Positions 8,761 to 16,632 of a stretch of 64,000 bases of DNA are shown in pieces; position 1 is the first letter of the stretch, and every line of letters begins with the position of its first letter. Origin of the DNA: an uncultured Lachnospiraceae bacterium (GTDB taxonomy: Bacteria; Bacillota; Clostridia; Lachnospirales; Lachnospiraceae). Both the position numbers and the translations under genes were made by a program. Under the pieces are notes generated by a model that saw only the letters and a list, made by a program, of their open reading frames with translations, was not told the origin of the DNA and did not search any database. The stretch lies in contig CAMWXB010000008.1 in the NCBI GenBank assembly GCA_947178125.1, forward strand, positions 31,258-95,257, given 5' to 3'.

Positions 8761-9486
8761 ATGTTACGTTTTGTGCAGGTGATCGTCCGCAATCTTCCGA
8801 GAATCTATATGATTCCGAAGATGGCGTATATGGCAAAACATCCCGAAAAATATACGGAAGAGAAGTGTTATGAATATGCAAGGCTGGCAGTCAGAAGGAT
8901 GACGCGGGCCGGGCATATCAGGACGCAGGGATATGGCATGGAAAATCTTCCAAAAGAGGGCGGTTATGTCATGTTTCCGAATCATCAGGGAAAATATGAT
9001 GCACTTGGGATTGTTTATACGCACAAAAAGCCCTGTACCATCGTCATTGACGATGCCAAGTCACATATGATCCTGACATCCCAGTTCATCGATATGATAC
9101 ATGGGAAACGGCTGATCAAGGATGATGTGCGCCAGTCAGTCAAACTGATGCAGGAAATATCGAAGGAAGTTGCAGCCGGCAGAAGATACATTATTTTTCC
9201 GGAAGGCGGTTACTATCACAATCATAATAACGTATGTGATTTTAAACCGGGATGCTTTAAAAGCGCCATTCGGGCGAAAGCGCCCATCGTGCCGGTCGTT
9301 TTAATCGATTCCTATAAAGTATTCGAAGAATGGAGTCTTAGAAAAGTGACGACGCAGGTTCATTATCTTCCGCCTTTTCTCTATGAAGAGTATAAAGGCA
9401 TGACGACGCAGGAAGTAGCCGATGTCGTGCATAGGCGGATCAAAAAATATATCGCGGAAGTGCTGGGAAGACCCGTTAAAGAATGA
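8761..9486 (+). CDS. plsC: 1-acyl-sn-glycerol-3-phosphate acyltransferase (PlsC family)
   Basis: Transfers a fatty acyl chain to lysophosphatidic acid or a related acceptor at the inner membrane. The HX4D catalytic motif is NHQGKYD (His75, Asp80) and FPEGG lies at about residues 147-151, the acyltransferase motifs I and III. The 241-residue length fits the family. ATG 8761 is preferred over GTG 8752, as GAAAGAGAG lies upstream and the family N-terminus begins with a hydrophobic helix here. It follows cls. Its 3' end overlaps the convergent tmcAL gene by 11 bases. The precise acyl acceptor is inferred from family only. Confidence 0.88.
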   Translation: MLRFVQVIVRNLPRIYMIPKMAYMAKHPEKYTEEKCYEYARLAVRRMTRAGHIRTQGYGMENLPKEGGYVMFPNHQGKYDALGIVYTHKKPCTIVIDDAKSHMILTSQFIDMIHGKRLIKDDVRQSVKLMQEISKEVAAGRRYIIFPEGGYYHNHNNVCDFKPGCFKSAIRAKAPIVPVVLIDSYKVFEEWSLRKVTTQVHYLPPFLYEEYKGMTTQEVADVVHRRIKKYIAEVLGRPVKE

Positions 9487-10714
9487 TGAGCTGCTTTTGA
9501 TACTCGTTTTGGAAATCCTGATGAAATTTGTGACAGATAGACAGTGCATAAATATGACTGGCCTGAATATCCTGCTCTAACATTTTCTGACCGTTTGCCG
9601 ATGTGATGCGGTATCCGGCATCGGCCAGTTTGGTCAGGAGCGGAACGGAGGTATTTGTTTTCATCGCGGATAAAAGTGGAGCGGCCTCTTTCCGAAAGCC
9701 CAGAATCCTCGCATAGTACACATAATCTTCCGTACAGTAAGTATTCATATCTGCCTGATAAATATTTAACAGGATATGCAGCAGACTGCGGGAGACCTTT
9801 GTATAAGTGATGTTCTTCGTCTTTAATTGTTGGCAGAAAGAATGATAGTCCGTATAAGCGGGCAGAAATTTCTGCAGCCTGTCGGAAAAACAATCGTCAA
9901 TATCGAAATAGATGCTGAAATCTTTGGCGGTTTCCTGAATCAGCTTGCAGCCGAGCGGGAGAGAAAAATCTTCCGGAAGGATTGGAAAATTCTTTTGATA
10001 ATGACAACTCATCACCTCATATACGGCCGGCGGAACCTGTTTTTTTATGGAATGGATTTCTTTTCCGGCCGCAAGATTTTCCCGAATGGCCAGTGCAGAA
10101 CTGTAGGGATTGTCCAGACATTTGTCATGATAACCTGCACCCATGCGGGATACCGTATAAGGCCGGATGCTGCTGTTTCGCTTTTTCAGTGCCTTTAAAT
10201 ATTCCAGTCCCAGAATGTTATTTGGATGTTTCAGGAGAGGGAGCTCAGGCATAAGCTGAGGGAAGCGCGCACAGAGTGCGTTGTTTCTCGCCTGCGGGTA
10301 GGAGATACCTTCCTTTACCCCGCTTTTTAATGCAGCTTTGAACGTTTCATCTTCCGTCAGAAGTGCATCGGTCAGATTTGATAAACGTTCGATATCCCCG
10401 CATTCGCTGCCAAAGCACAGGCAATCGATGACGCCGAGTCTGTCGAGCAGGGCAGCGGCGCCGGAAGCAAAGTATTCTGCACTGGCTGTGGCATAGTGGA
10501 CAGGGAGTTCAATGACGACATCCACGCCGCATAAAAGAGCAGCCTTCACGCGAAGCGATTTTTCCATAACAGCTGGTTGGCCGCGCTGTGCGAAATTTCC
10601 GCTCATCACGGCAACGACGTGGTCTGCGCCCGTCAGTTCCCTAGCTTTTGCAATCTGATAGGCGTGTCCGTTATGAAAAGGATTATATTCTGCAATAATA
10701 CCGACAGTTTTCAT
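9476..10714 (-). CDS. tmcAL: tRNA(Met) cytidine acetate ligase (TmcAL, YlbM family)
   Basis: Acetylates the wobble cytidine of elongator tRNA-Met using acetate and ATP. The N-terminus is a nucleotidyltransferase-like fold: GIIAEYNPFHNGH (residues 5-17) holds the HxGH motif, followed by AVMSGNFAQRG and the conserved DVVIELP and FGSECG stretches. The protein is 412 residues, the normal length. It is alone on the minus strand, convergent with plsC and overlapping its end by 11 bases. A perfect inverted repeat ACTGG-TATAT-CCAGT (10777-10791) lies upstream and may overlap its promoter. Function is by homology to the B. subtilis protein. Confidence 0.9.
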   Translation of the reverse strand: MKTVGIIAEYNPFHNGHAYQIAKARELTGADHVVAVMSGNFAQRGQPAVMEKSLRVKAALLCGVDVVIELPVHYATASAEYFASGAAALLDRLGVIDCLCFGSECGDIERLSNLTDALLTEDETFKAALKSGVKEGISYPQARNNALCARFPQLMPELPLLKHPNNILGLEYLKALKKRNSSIRPYTVSRMGAGYHDKCLDNPYSSALAIRENLAAGKEIHSIKKQVPPAVYEVMSCHYQKNFPILPEDFSLPLGCKLIQETAKDFSIYFDIDDCFSDRLQKFLPAYTDYHSFCQQLKTKNITYTKVSRSLLHILLNIYQADMNTYCTEDYVYYARILGFRKEAAPLLSAMKTNTSVPLLTKLADAGYRITSANGQKMLEQDIQASHIYALSICHKFHQDFQNEYQKQLIIL

Positions 10715-10776
10715 TAGAAAAAGGTCCTTTCACAGGAGAAAAAGGTTTGCTCCGCAAATTGTAGAAGCTTTTTTAC

Positions 10777-10791
10777 ACTGGTATATCCAGT
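10777..10791 (-). promoter_or_regulatory. Inverted repeat upstream of tmcAL
   Basis: ACTGG, five bases TATAT, then CCAGT form a perfect 5-bp inverted repeat in the tmcAL/rpsU intergenic gap. A TATACT on the minus strand overlaps its edge. It could be an operator or a short stem; there is no direct evidence which. Confidence 0.3.
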
Positions 10792-10830
10792 ATATCATGA
10801 AAAACATGAAAAACAAATGAAAAATAGTAG

Positions 10831-10858
10831 TTGACTCACATCCAGAATGTGGTATAAT
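10831..10858 (+). promoter_or_regulatory. Sigma-A promoter for rpsU
   Basis: TTGACT (10831-10836) and TATAAT (10853-10858) with a 16-base spacer give a near-consensus promoter. The rpsU ATG is 95 bases further on, leaving a leader of about 85 bases. Confidence 0.75.
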
Positions 10859-10952
10859 TTATGTTGTGTATAGATACACAATGCACGTTTGTGCGCAAAT
10901 AACCCAATCAGTCATGTTACTAGTTAGGGACTGAAGGGAGGTCAGGTGTGGA

Positions 10953-11129
10953 ATGTCGAACGTAATTGTAAAAGAGAACGAGACTTTAGACAGCGCATTG
11001 CGCCGTTTTAAAAGAAGTTGTGCGAAAGCAGGGATTCAGCAGGAAATTCGTAAGAGAGAGCATTACGAGAAGCCCAGCGTAAGACGCAAGAAGAAGTCCG
11101 AAGCAGCAAGAAAACGTAAATACAACTAA
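10953..11129 (+). CDS. rpsU: Ribosomal protein bS21
   Basis: Small-subunit ribosomal protein near the platform, involved in initiation. The 58-residue protein begins [19 protein letters not shown] and is very rich in Lys and Arg, ending RKRKYN; this matches bS21 throughout. A strong site GGGAGG precedes the ATG. The gene has its own promoter (10831-10858) and an intrinsic terminator at 11144-11169, so it is monocistronic. The 16S rRNA tail complement in this organism appears to favour AGAAAGGAGG, in keeping with many starts in the window. Confidence 0.96.
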   Translation: MSNVIVKENETLDSALRRFKRSCAKAGIQQEIRKREHYEKPSVRRKKKSEAARKRKYN

Positions 11130-11143
11130 TGTTTATGTAGAAC

Positions 11144-11169
11144 AAATCCCTGATGATGTCAGGGATTTT
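11144..11169 (+). terminator. rpsU intrinsic terminator
   Basis: AAATCCCTGA, short loop, then TCAGGGATTTT forms a stem of about 9 bp followed by T residues, 15 bases after the rpsU stop codon. Confidence 0.85.
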
Positions 11170-11262
11170 GTTATGTCCGGATTTTTTGCGGTATTCTTTT
11201 TGCATACATTTTCATTTTTCCTAATATTTATAGTATAGAGGAATATGCGGGAGAGATGAATA

Positions 11263-12444
11263 TTGAAAAAAGGAAAAAGACGAATCATAAGTCTGTTTCT
11301 GATACTGAGTATCAGTATCCATATGGGCCTTTATGCAGTGCCCATGACAGTTCATGCAGCGCCGGAAGTGTCTACGCCTTCTTATATTGTTATGGAAGCG
11401 TCCACCGGCCAGGTCATTTGTGAGCAGGATGCGGACACGAGAAGGAGTCCGGCCAGTATTACGAAGATCATGACGCTGCTGATCATATTTGAGCATTTGA
11501 AGAGTGGAAGAATCCGGCTGGAGGATATGGTGACGACGAGTGCGTATGCCAAATCCATGGGCGGTTCGCAGGTTTTTCTGGAGGAAGGGGAAAGCCAGAC
11601 GCTGGATACGATGATAAAATGTATCGCGGTAGCATCCGGGAATGATGCAAGTGTGGCAGTGGCGGAATACATAGCAGGAAGTGAGGGCGAATTTGTCAAA
11701 CTGATGAATGAAAAGGCGGATGCCCTGGGACTGCAGAATACTCATTTTGAGGATTGCTGCGGCTTGACAGATTCCGACGACCATTACACTTCGGCAAAAG
11801 ATGTTGCAATCATGTCCAGAGAACTGATTACGAAATACCCTGAAGTACTGCAGTATACCGGTATCTGGATGGAAGATATCGAACATCATACGGCGCAGGG
11901 GACTTCCACCTTTACACTGTCAAGCACCAATAAACTGCTGAAGCAGTATGAGTGGACGACAGGCTTAAAAACGGGCTCAACTTCCAAAGCGTTATACTGC
12001 CTGTCGGCAACGGCGAATAAGGATGGCATGGAACTGATCGCGGTCGTAATGGCAGCGCCCGACCCGAAGGCGAGATTTGCGGACGCCATGTCGCTGTTAA
12101 GTTACGGTTACAGCGTCAGCCAGATGTACACGGATGAGAATAAGGACGCGCTGCCGGTCCAGAAGGTGGAGGGCGGTGTAGATGAACAGGTCAATCTTAC
12201 CTATGCGGAACCTTTTCATTATCTGGATACAGCTGGCAATAACCTGAATGATATCGAGAAGGAGATCAGTCTGCCGGAGGTCATCAAAGCGCCTGTCACA
12301 GAAGGGGATGCCATTGGAGAGGCCGTATATAAACTGAACGGAAACCGTATCGGAAGCGTATCCATTCTGGCCGCGAAAACGGTTGAAAAGGCGGAGTATC
12401 TGGATTATCTGTATAGGGTCTGGCTGAAGTTCCTTGTCTTCTGA
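11263..12444 (+). CDS. D-alanyl-D-alanine carboxypeptidase, DacF/PBP5 type (S11)
   Basis: Trims the terminal D-Ala from peptidoglycan stem peptides outside the membrane. A signal peptide covers residues 1-32 (cleavage likely after VHA). The penicillin-binding motifs follow in order: SITK at 65-68, SGN near 126 and KTG near 236. A C-terminal beta domain and hydrophobic end (WLKFLVF) fit membrane attachment. The start is a TTG with GGGAGAG eight bases upstream; a nearby ATG at 11256 is out of frame. It stands between rpsU and a long hairpin element. A second member of the family lies at 15131. Sporulation-specific or housekeeping use cannot be told apart. Confidence 0.92.
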   Translation: MKKGKRRIISLFLILSISIHMGLYAVPMTVHAAPEVSTPSYIVMEASTGQVICEQDADTRRSPASITKIMTLLIIFEHLKSGRIRLEDMVTTSAYAKSMGGSQVFLEEGESQTLDTMIKCIAVASGNDASVAVAEYIAGSEGEFVKLMNEKADALGLQNTHFEDCCGLTDSDDHYTSAKDVAIMSRELITKYPEVLQYTGIWMEDIEHHTAQGTSTFTLSSTNKLLKQYEWTTGLKTGSTSKALYCLSATANKDGMELIAVVMAAPDPKARFADAMSLLSYGYSVSQMYTDENKDALPVQKVEGGVDEQVNLTYAEPFHYLDTAGNNLNDIEKEISLPEVIKAPVTEGDAIGEAVYKLNGNRIGSVSILAAKTVEKAEYLDYLYRVWLKFLVF

Positions 12445-12456
12445 CCTTGGCGCTTG

Positions 12457-12680
12457 AACCGCCCATCGGGCCCCGTCTGCCGCCAGCGTGTCTCCTGCAG
12501 GACAGCGCATAGTTCCCGCGAAGGCCCTTGAAAACCGCTGGTACTTAGTGAAAAAGGCGCTTTGCGGCTTTTGAACTTAGTACCGCTGCTGGTTTTTGCG
12601 GAGCGGAAGCGTGCCTTCAAGGGAACTATGCGCTGTCCTGCAGGAGACACGCTGGCGGCAGACGGGTCCGATGGGCGGTT
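12457..12680 (+). repeat. Long hairpin element, copy 1 (plus orientation)
   Basis: A near-perfect inverted repeat fills the gap after the carboxypeptidase gene. The 5' arm 12457-12517 pairs with 12621-12680 over about 60 bases, with one bulge and one mismatch. Inside lies a conserved internal loop (GCGAAGGCCCTTGA on the left, GCGGAGCGGAAGCGTGCC on the right at 12598-12615), then a second stem (GAAAACC with GGTTTTT) and an apical hairpin starting GGTACTTAGTG. Copies 2 and 3 (51783-51965 and 32071-32246) share the internal loop but have different stems that are still complementary. It is not a coding region. Whether it acts as RNA or as DNA is unknown. Confidence 0.85.
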
Positions 12681-12692
12681 TAAATCTTGGGA

Positions 12693-12722
12693 TTGCGGTT
12701 TTAACATGATTTATGATATACT
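12693..12722 (+). promoter_or_regulatory. Candidate promoter for the phosphoesterase gene
   Basis: TTGCGG (12693-12698) and TATACT (12717-12722) with an 18-base spacer; TGA just before the -10 gives an extended -10. It lies immediately after the long hairpin. Confidence 0.5.
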
Positions 12723-12765
12723 TTATGAGTTGCGTTAAACAGGCTTTATCGAGATGGAGAACGGA

Positions 12766-13635
12766 ATGCTTCCTATGTTGTTGACTGTTGTAGTCATTCT
12801 TATCTGCTTTTTTTTGCTCGTCATGTATTATGACTGTAACCGGTTCGTGACGGTAGAATACGAAATTGAATCGCCCAAAATAACAAAGGAATATACTTTT
12901 GCGCTGTTATCCGACCTGCACAATAAATCTTTTGGAGAGCAGAACGGGAGATTAATTGCGAAAATAGAAGAACTGGCTCCGGATGCTGTTCTGGTAGCGG
13001 GAGATATGCTGACCGCCATTGAAAAGAAGAAAAAACATCAGGTGGCGATAGATCTGATGCAAAAGCTTGGGGAGCGTTATCCTGTTTATTACGGCATGGG
13101 CAATCATGAGCATCGTATCGGCGTCGAACCGGGAGAACTCAGAAATCTGTATGAAACTTATATGGAAAGTCTGCATCAGTCAGGAATTGAACCGCTGATC
13201 AATGAAAAGGTCGATCTGCCGTCCGCGAACATCAATATCTGCGGTCTGCAGATAGACAGATGCTATTATCGGAAATTTTCCAGATGTCCGATGGCGGTGA
13301 GCTATCTGCAGGATATGCTGGGGGCGCCGCAGAAAGATAAATTTCAGATCCTGATCGCTCATAATCCGGAATATTTTGAAGAATATGCGGAGTGGGGGGC
13401 AGACTTAGTCGTTTCGGGGCATATGCACGGCGGGCTGATGCGGCTGCCATGCCTTGGAGGTGTCATATCTCCGAGGCTGACGCTTTTTCCGCATTATGAC
13501 GGCGGAAGATTTGAGAAAGACGGCTCCGTTATGATCTTGAGCAGAGGGCTCGGAACACATACGCTGCCGATACGGATATTTAATCCGGGAGAACTGCCGG
13601 TCATTCATTTGAGTCCGGCGCATGGCAAGCAATAG
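12766..13635 (+). CDS. Membrane-anchored calcineurin-like metallophosphoesterase (YkuE type)
   Basis: A 289-residue protein with one N-terminal membrane segment (residues 3-22) and a metallophosphoesterase domain. Metal motifs appear in order: LLSDLHN, AGDM, GNHEHR, IAHNPE and SGHMHGG. This matches the YkuE-like subgroup, thought to act on lipid or nucleotide substrates at the membrane, but the substrate is unknown. ATG 12766 is chosen because GGAG lies six bases upstream; ATG 12754 is an in-frame alternative. The gene comes just before scpA with a 17-base gap, and a candidate promoter lies at 12693-12722, so it may head the scpAB unit. Confidence 0.85.
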   Translation: MLPMLLTVVVILICFFLLVMYYDCNRFVTVEYEIESPKITKEYTFALLSDLHNKSFGEQNGRLIAKIEELAPDAVLVAGDMLTAIEKKKKHQVAIDLMQKLGERYPVYYGMGNHEHRIGVEPGELRNLYETYMESLHQSGIEPLINEKVDLPSANINICGLQIDRCYYRKFSRCPMAVSYLQDMLGAPQKDKFQILIAHNPEYFEEYAEWGADLVVSGHMHGGLMRLPCLGGVISPRLTLFPHYDGGRFEKDGSVMILSRGLGTHTLPIRIFNPGELPVIHLSPAHGKQ

Positions 13636-13652
13636 AAAAAGGTGGACAGGTT

Positions 13653-14402
13653 ATGGCAATTCCCGTAAAGCTGGAGGTCTTTGAAGGGCCTTTGGATTTG
13701 TTATTACATTTGATCGACAAAAATAAAGTGGATATTTATGATATTCCAATCGTGGAGATCACGGAACAGTATCTGGATTATATCAAACAGATGGAGACGG
13801 AAGATATGAACGTCATGAGCGAATTTCTCGTCATGGCGGCTACACTGATCGATATCAAGTGCAGGATGTTATTGCCGAAAGAAGTCAATGAGGAAGGCGA
13901 AGAAGAGGATCCGAGGGCGGAACTGGTCGAAAAACTGCTGGAATATAAGATGTGCAAATATATGTCCTATGAATTGAAGGACAGAATGGTCACTGCGGAA
14001 AGAAGTCTCTACAAAAAGCCGACGCTTCCCAAAGAAATCAGAGAATATAAACAGCCTGTGAACTATGAAGAGCTGATTGGTGACATGACCCTTGCCAAAC
14101 TGCATGAAATCTTCAAATTCATGTTAAAGCGGCAGGAGGACAAGATCGACCCCGTCAGGAGTACGTTCGGAAAAATCGAAAAAGACGAGATCGATATGGA
14201 TATTAAGACCGTTTACATAGAAGATTATCTGAGAAGCCATAAAAAATTCAGTTTTCGGAAACTTTTGGAGAAGCAGAACAGTAAAATGGAAGTGATCGTC
14301 ACTTTTTTGGTAATTCTGGAACTGATGAAGGTAGGAAAGATCGCAATCGAACAGGAAGATATTTTCAGCGATATCGTCATTACATCCAGGGAGGCGGTCT
14401 GA
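13653..14402 (+). CDS. scpA: Segregation and condensation protein A
   Basis: Kleisin subunit that joins SMC dimers and ScpB into the bacterial condensin complex needed for chromosome segregation. The N-terminus VKLEVFEGPLDLLLHLI is the family signature, followed by IDIYDIPI-like residues and EFLVMAATLIDIKCRMLLP. The C-terminal winged-helix region (VIVTFLVILELMKVGKI) is intact. At 249 residues it has the normal length. Site AAGGTGG precedes the ATG. scpB follows with 46 bases between, as in many Firmicutes. Confidence 0.96.
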   Translation: MAIPVKLEVFEGPLDLLLHLIDKNKVDIYDIPIVEITEQYLDYIKQMETEDMNVMSEFLVMAATLIDIKCRMLLPKEVNEEGEEEDPRAELVEKLLEYKMCKYMSYELKDRMVTAERSLYKKPTLPKEIREYKQPVNYEELIGDMTLAKLHEIFKFMLKRQEDKIDPVRSTFGKIEKDEIDMDIKTVYIEDYLRSHKKFSFRKLLEKQNSKMEVIVTFLVILELMKVGKIAIEQEDIFSDIVITSREAV

Positions 14403-14419
14403 AAAGGGCGGAAAACGGA

Positions 14420-14451
14420 CAGGTTGAGAGAAAGGCATGATTATTGGAATG
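14420..14451 (+). promoter_or_regulatory. Double-ATG start element at scpB
   Basis: CAGGTTGAGAGAAAGG, one base, ATG at 14437, then a second in-frame ATG at 14449. The second gives the usual ScpB N-terminus. Same family as the site at 27195. Confidence 0.65.
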
Positions 14452-15024
14452 GAGAGACAGAAAGCAAAAGCGGTTTTGGAAGCGGTTCTATTTACGATGG
14501 GCGAGTCGGTGGAGATAGACAGACTGGCCGAGGTAATCGAAGAGGATAAAGAGGCGACAAAAGCAATGCTGGACGAAATGGCCGAGGAATATCGGAAGGA
14601 AGGGCGTGGCATTGAACTGACGACATTGGAAAATGCAGTACAGCTTTGTACAAAAGGAGAGTTTTACGAATATCTTGTCAAGATAGCAACGACACCTAAA
14701 AAATTCGTACTGACGGATACCTTATTGGAGACGCTGTCGATCATCGCCTATAAGCAGCCTATTACGAGGCTGGAAATTGAAAAGGTGCGCGGTGTCAGCT
14801 GTGACCATGCGGTCAACAGACTGCTGGAATTTGACCTGATCACGGAGGTGGGCAGACTGGATGCGCCCGGCCGGCCGCTGTTGTTCGGAACGACAGAACA
14901 GTTCCTTAGAAGTTTTGGCGTCAAATCGCTGGAGGATTTGCCGGAACTGAATCCGGTCCAGATTGAAGAATTTAAGTTACAGGCGGAATCGGAAATCGAA
15001 CAGCAGCTACAGCTGGATATCTGA
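14449..15024 (+). CDS. scpB: Segregation and condensation protein B
   Basis: Binds ScpA as a dimer and completes the SMC-ScpAB condensin. The protein has two winged-helix domains: residues about 5-80 (AVLEAVLFTMGESVEIDRLAEV is broken here only by length) and 90-165 with LSIIAYKQPITR and VRGVSCDHAVNRLL, both family signatures, then the conserved GRPLLFGTTEQFLRSFG. It is 191 residues from the second ATG, the normal length; ATG 14437 would add four residues (M-I-I-G). An intrinsic terminator at 15041-15067 closes the unit. Confidence 0.95.
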   Translation: MERQKAKAVLEAVLFTMGESVEIDRLAEVIEEDKEATKAMLDEMAEEYRKEGRGIELTTLENAVQLCTKGEFYEYLVKIATTPKKFVLTDTLLETLSIIAYKQPITRLEIEKVRGVSCDHAVNRLLEFDLITEVGRLDAPGRPLLFGTTEQFLRSFGVKSLEDLPELNPVQIEEFKLQAESEIEQQLQLDI

Positions 15025-15040
15025 TGTAAATGGAGTTTGG

Positions 15041-15067
15041 GCGCAGGCTGCAGAGCCTGCGCTTTTT
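15041..15067 (+). terminator. Intrinsic terminator after scpB
   Basis: GCGCAGGC and GCCTGCGC form a perfect 8-bp stem with a 6-base loop, followed by TTTTT. Confidence 0.9.
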
Positions 15068-15130
15068 GATGTATTGCATTTGTGGATAACGCATATATAT
15101 TAACGATGAAGAAGGGGTTCAGGTTAATAT

Positions 15131-16462
15131 ATGTGCGTTTTTATTATGAATGATCAGAAGCAGTGGCAGAACAGGAAAGGGATGTGGTGCAGAAAACTCT
15201 GTATGTACGCTGCGCTTGCGGCGGCGCTCTTTTTTGGCGGGATGTCCGCAGTCACGACGGACGCAGAAACTGTGGAATGGAAAGCAGCGGATACGAATGC
15301 TGTGGATGCGAAGGAAACAGGAAAGGAAGCGGTGCAGCTCCAGCTCTATGCGCAGGCGGCGGTTTTGATGGATGCCGATTCCGGGCGTGTCCTGTATGGG
15401 AAGAACGAAAACGAGGTGCTGCCCATGGCGAGCACGACAAAGATCATGACCTGTATTCTGGCGCTGGAATACGGAAATCCGGATGATATTGTGGAAGTCT
15501 CGGCCTATGCGGCGAGCATGCCGAAAGTCAAACTGTATATGCAGGAAGGGGAAAAGTACCGCCTGGAAGATCTGCTTTATTCACTGATGCTGGAATCCCA
15601 TAATGATTCTGCGGTGGCGATTGCGGAGGCAGTCGGCGGAAGTGTGGAAGGATTTGCGGCGATGATGAATCAGAAAGCGAGAGATATCGGGTGTTATGAT
15701 ACTTGTTTCATTACGCCAAATGGATTGGATGCGGTGGTGAACGATACCGGTCAGATACATTCTACGACGGCGGAAGACCTTGCAAGAATTATGGCATACT
15801 GCGTCATGGATTCTCCGGCCAGGGAGCAGTTTCTTGAGATTACCCAGACGAGGGAATATCATTTCTGCGATGAAAGCGGAAACAGAACTTTTGCTTGCAG
15901 CAATCATAACAGCTTTTTAAGCATGATGGATGAAGCCATTTCAGGGAAAACCGGTTTTACGAATAAGGCCGGATACTGTTATGTAGGCGCGGTAGAGAGC
16001 GAGGGACGGACTTTTACCGTGGCGCTGCTTGCCTGTGGCTGGCCGAATCATAAGACTTATAAATGGAGCGATATGAAAATGCTCACAGCCTATGGCATGG
16101 AACGCTATGAATACCGGGATATTTATGAGGAGAAGCAGTTTTCGGCCATTCCCGTTACAGACGGTATTGCCGGAGAGGAGGCGACGCCTTATGAGAGTGC
16201 CAGCGTGGAAGTGGCTTTGGCGCAGCCGGATGAAAAAAGTCTGCCCTGGCTGCTCAGTGAGGACGACGTGGTAGAAGTAAAAGTAGAACTTGCGCCGCAG
16301 CTAAGTGCGCCCGTATATGCAGGAGAGGAAGCAGGAAAGGTATCCTATTATCTGAATCAGGAACTGATTCAGGAATATCCAATCCTTACAACAGAAGAGG
16401 TAGAACGGACTAACTACCTGTGGGTGCTGCGTTATGTTCTGGGGCTTTTTCTGCCTGTTTGA
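15131..16462 (+). CDS. dacF: D-alanyl-D-alanine carboxypeptidase, DacF type (S11)
   Basis: Peptidoglycan D,D-carboxypeptidase acting outside the membrane. A signal peptide (residues about 18-45, MYAALAAALFFGGMSA) is followed by a 30-residue variable stretch and the penicillin-binding domain: STTK at 101-104, SHN near 156 and KTG near 273. The C-terminus carries a beta domain and a final hydrophobic helix (YVLGLFLPV). The gene order scpA-scpB-dacF is common in clostridia, where DacF has been linked to forespore cortex synthesis; that role is inferred. ATG 15131 follows AAGGGGTTCAGG; ATG 15146 is an alternative. It is distinct from the paralogue at 11263 in the SxN motif (SHN against SGN). Confidence 0.9.
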   Translation: MCVFIMNDQKQWQNRKGMWCRKLCMYAALAAALFFGGMSAVTTDAETVEWKAADTNAVDAKETGKEAVQLQLYAQAAVLMDADSGRVLYGKNENEVLPMASTTKIMTCILALEYGNPDDIVEVSAYAASMPKVKLYMQEGEKYRLEDLLYSLMLESHNDSAVAIAEAVGGSVEGFAAMMNQKARDIGCYDTCFITPNGLDAVVNDTGQIHSTTAEDLARIMAYCVMDSPAREQFLEITQTREYHFCDESGNRTFACSNHNSFLSMMDEAISGKTGFTNKAGYCYVGAVESEGRTFTVALLACGWPNHKTYKWSDMKMLTAYGMERYEYRDIYEEKQFSAIPVTDGIAGEEATPYESASVEVALAQPDEKSLPWLLSEDDVVEVKVELAPQLSAPVYAGEEAGKVSYYLNQELIQEYPILTTEEVERTNYLWVLRYVLGLFLPV

Positions 16463-16488
16463 ATTTTGGGTTAAATTCCTGCATATTT

Positions 16489-16518
16489 TTGAATTTTTAT
16501 CTGGTCGTTTTGCATAAT
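16489..16518 (+). promoter_or_regulatory. Weak candidate promoter for the decarboxylase operon
   Basis: TTGAAT (16489-16494) and CATAAT (16513-16518) with an 18-base spacer, 115 bases ahead of the first gene. A small stem (GCTGC with GCAGC around 16562-16577) lies in the leader. Confidence 0.35.
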
Positions 16519-16632
16519 TTATGTTACACTGTTGAGTGTGCGTTATTGACGCGCCTTGTGAGCTGCTTTTTTGCAGCCGCGGGATAAAATGTTTTTATTA
16601 TTTTTAAAAAGATAAATGGAGGGCTGAAAAAA

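Noticed and set aside
11221..11889. 222-codon minus-strand frame opposite the carboxypeptidase gene
   Set aside because: It lies fully within a gene with SITK, SGN and KTG motifs and has no ribosome site.
12405..12707. 100-codon minus-strand frame across the first long hairpin
   Set aside because: It spans a perfect inverted repeat and the end of a convincing gene, and has no counterpart in copies 2 and 3.
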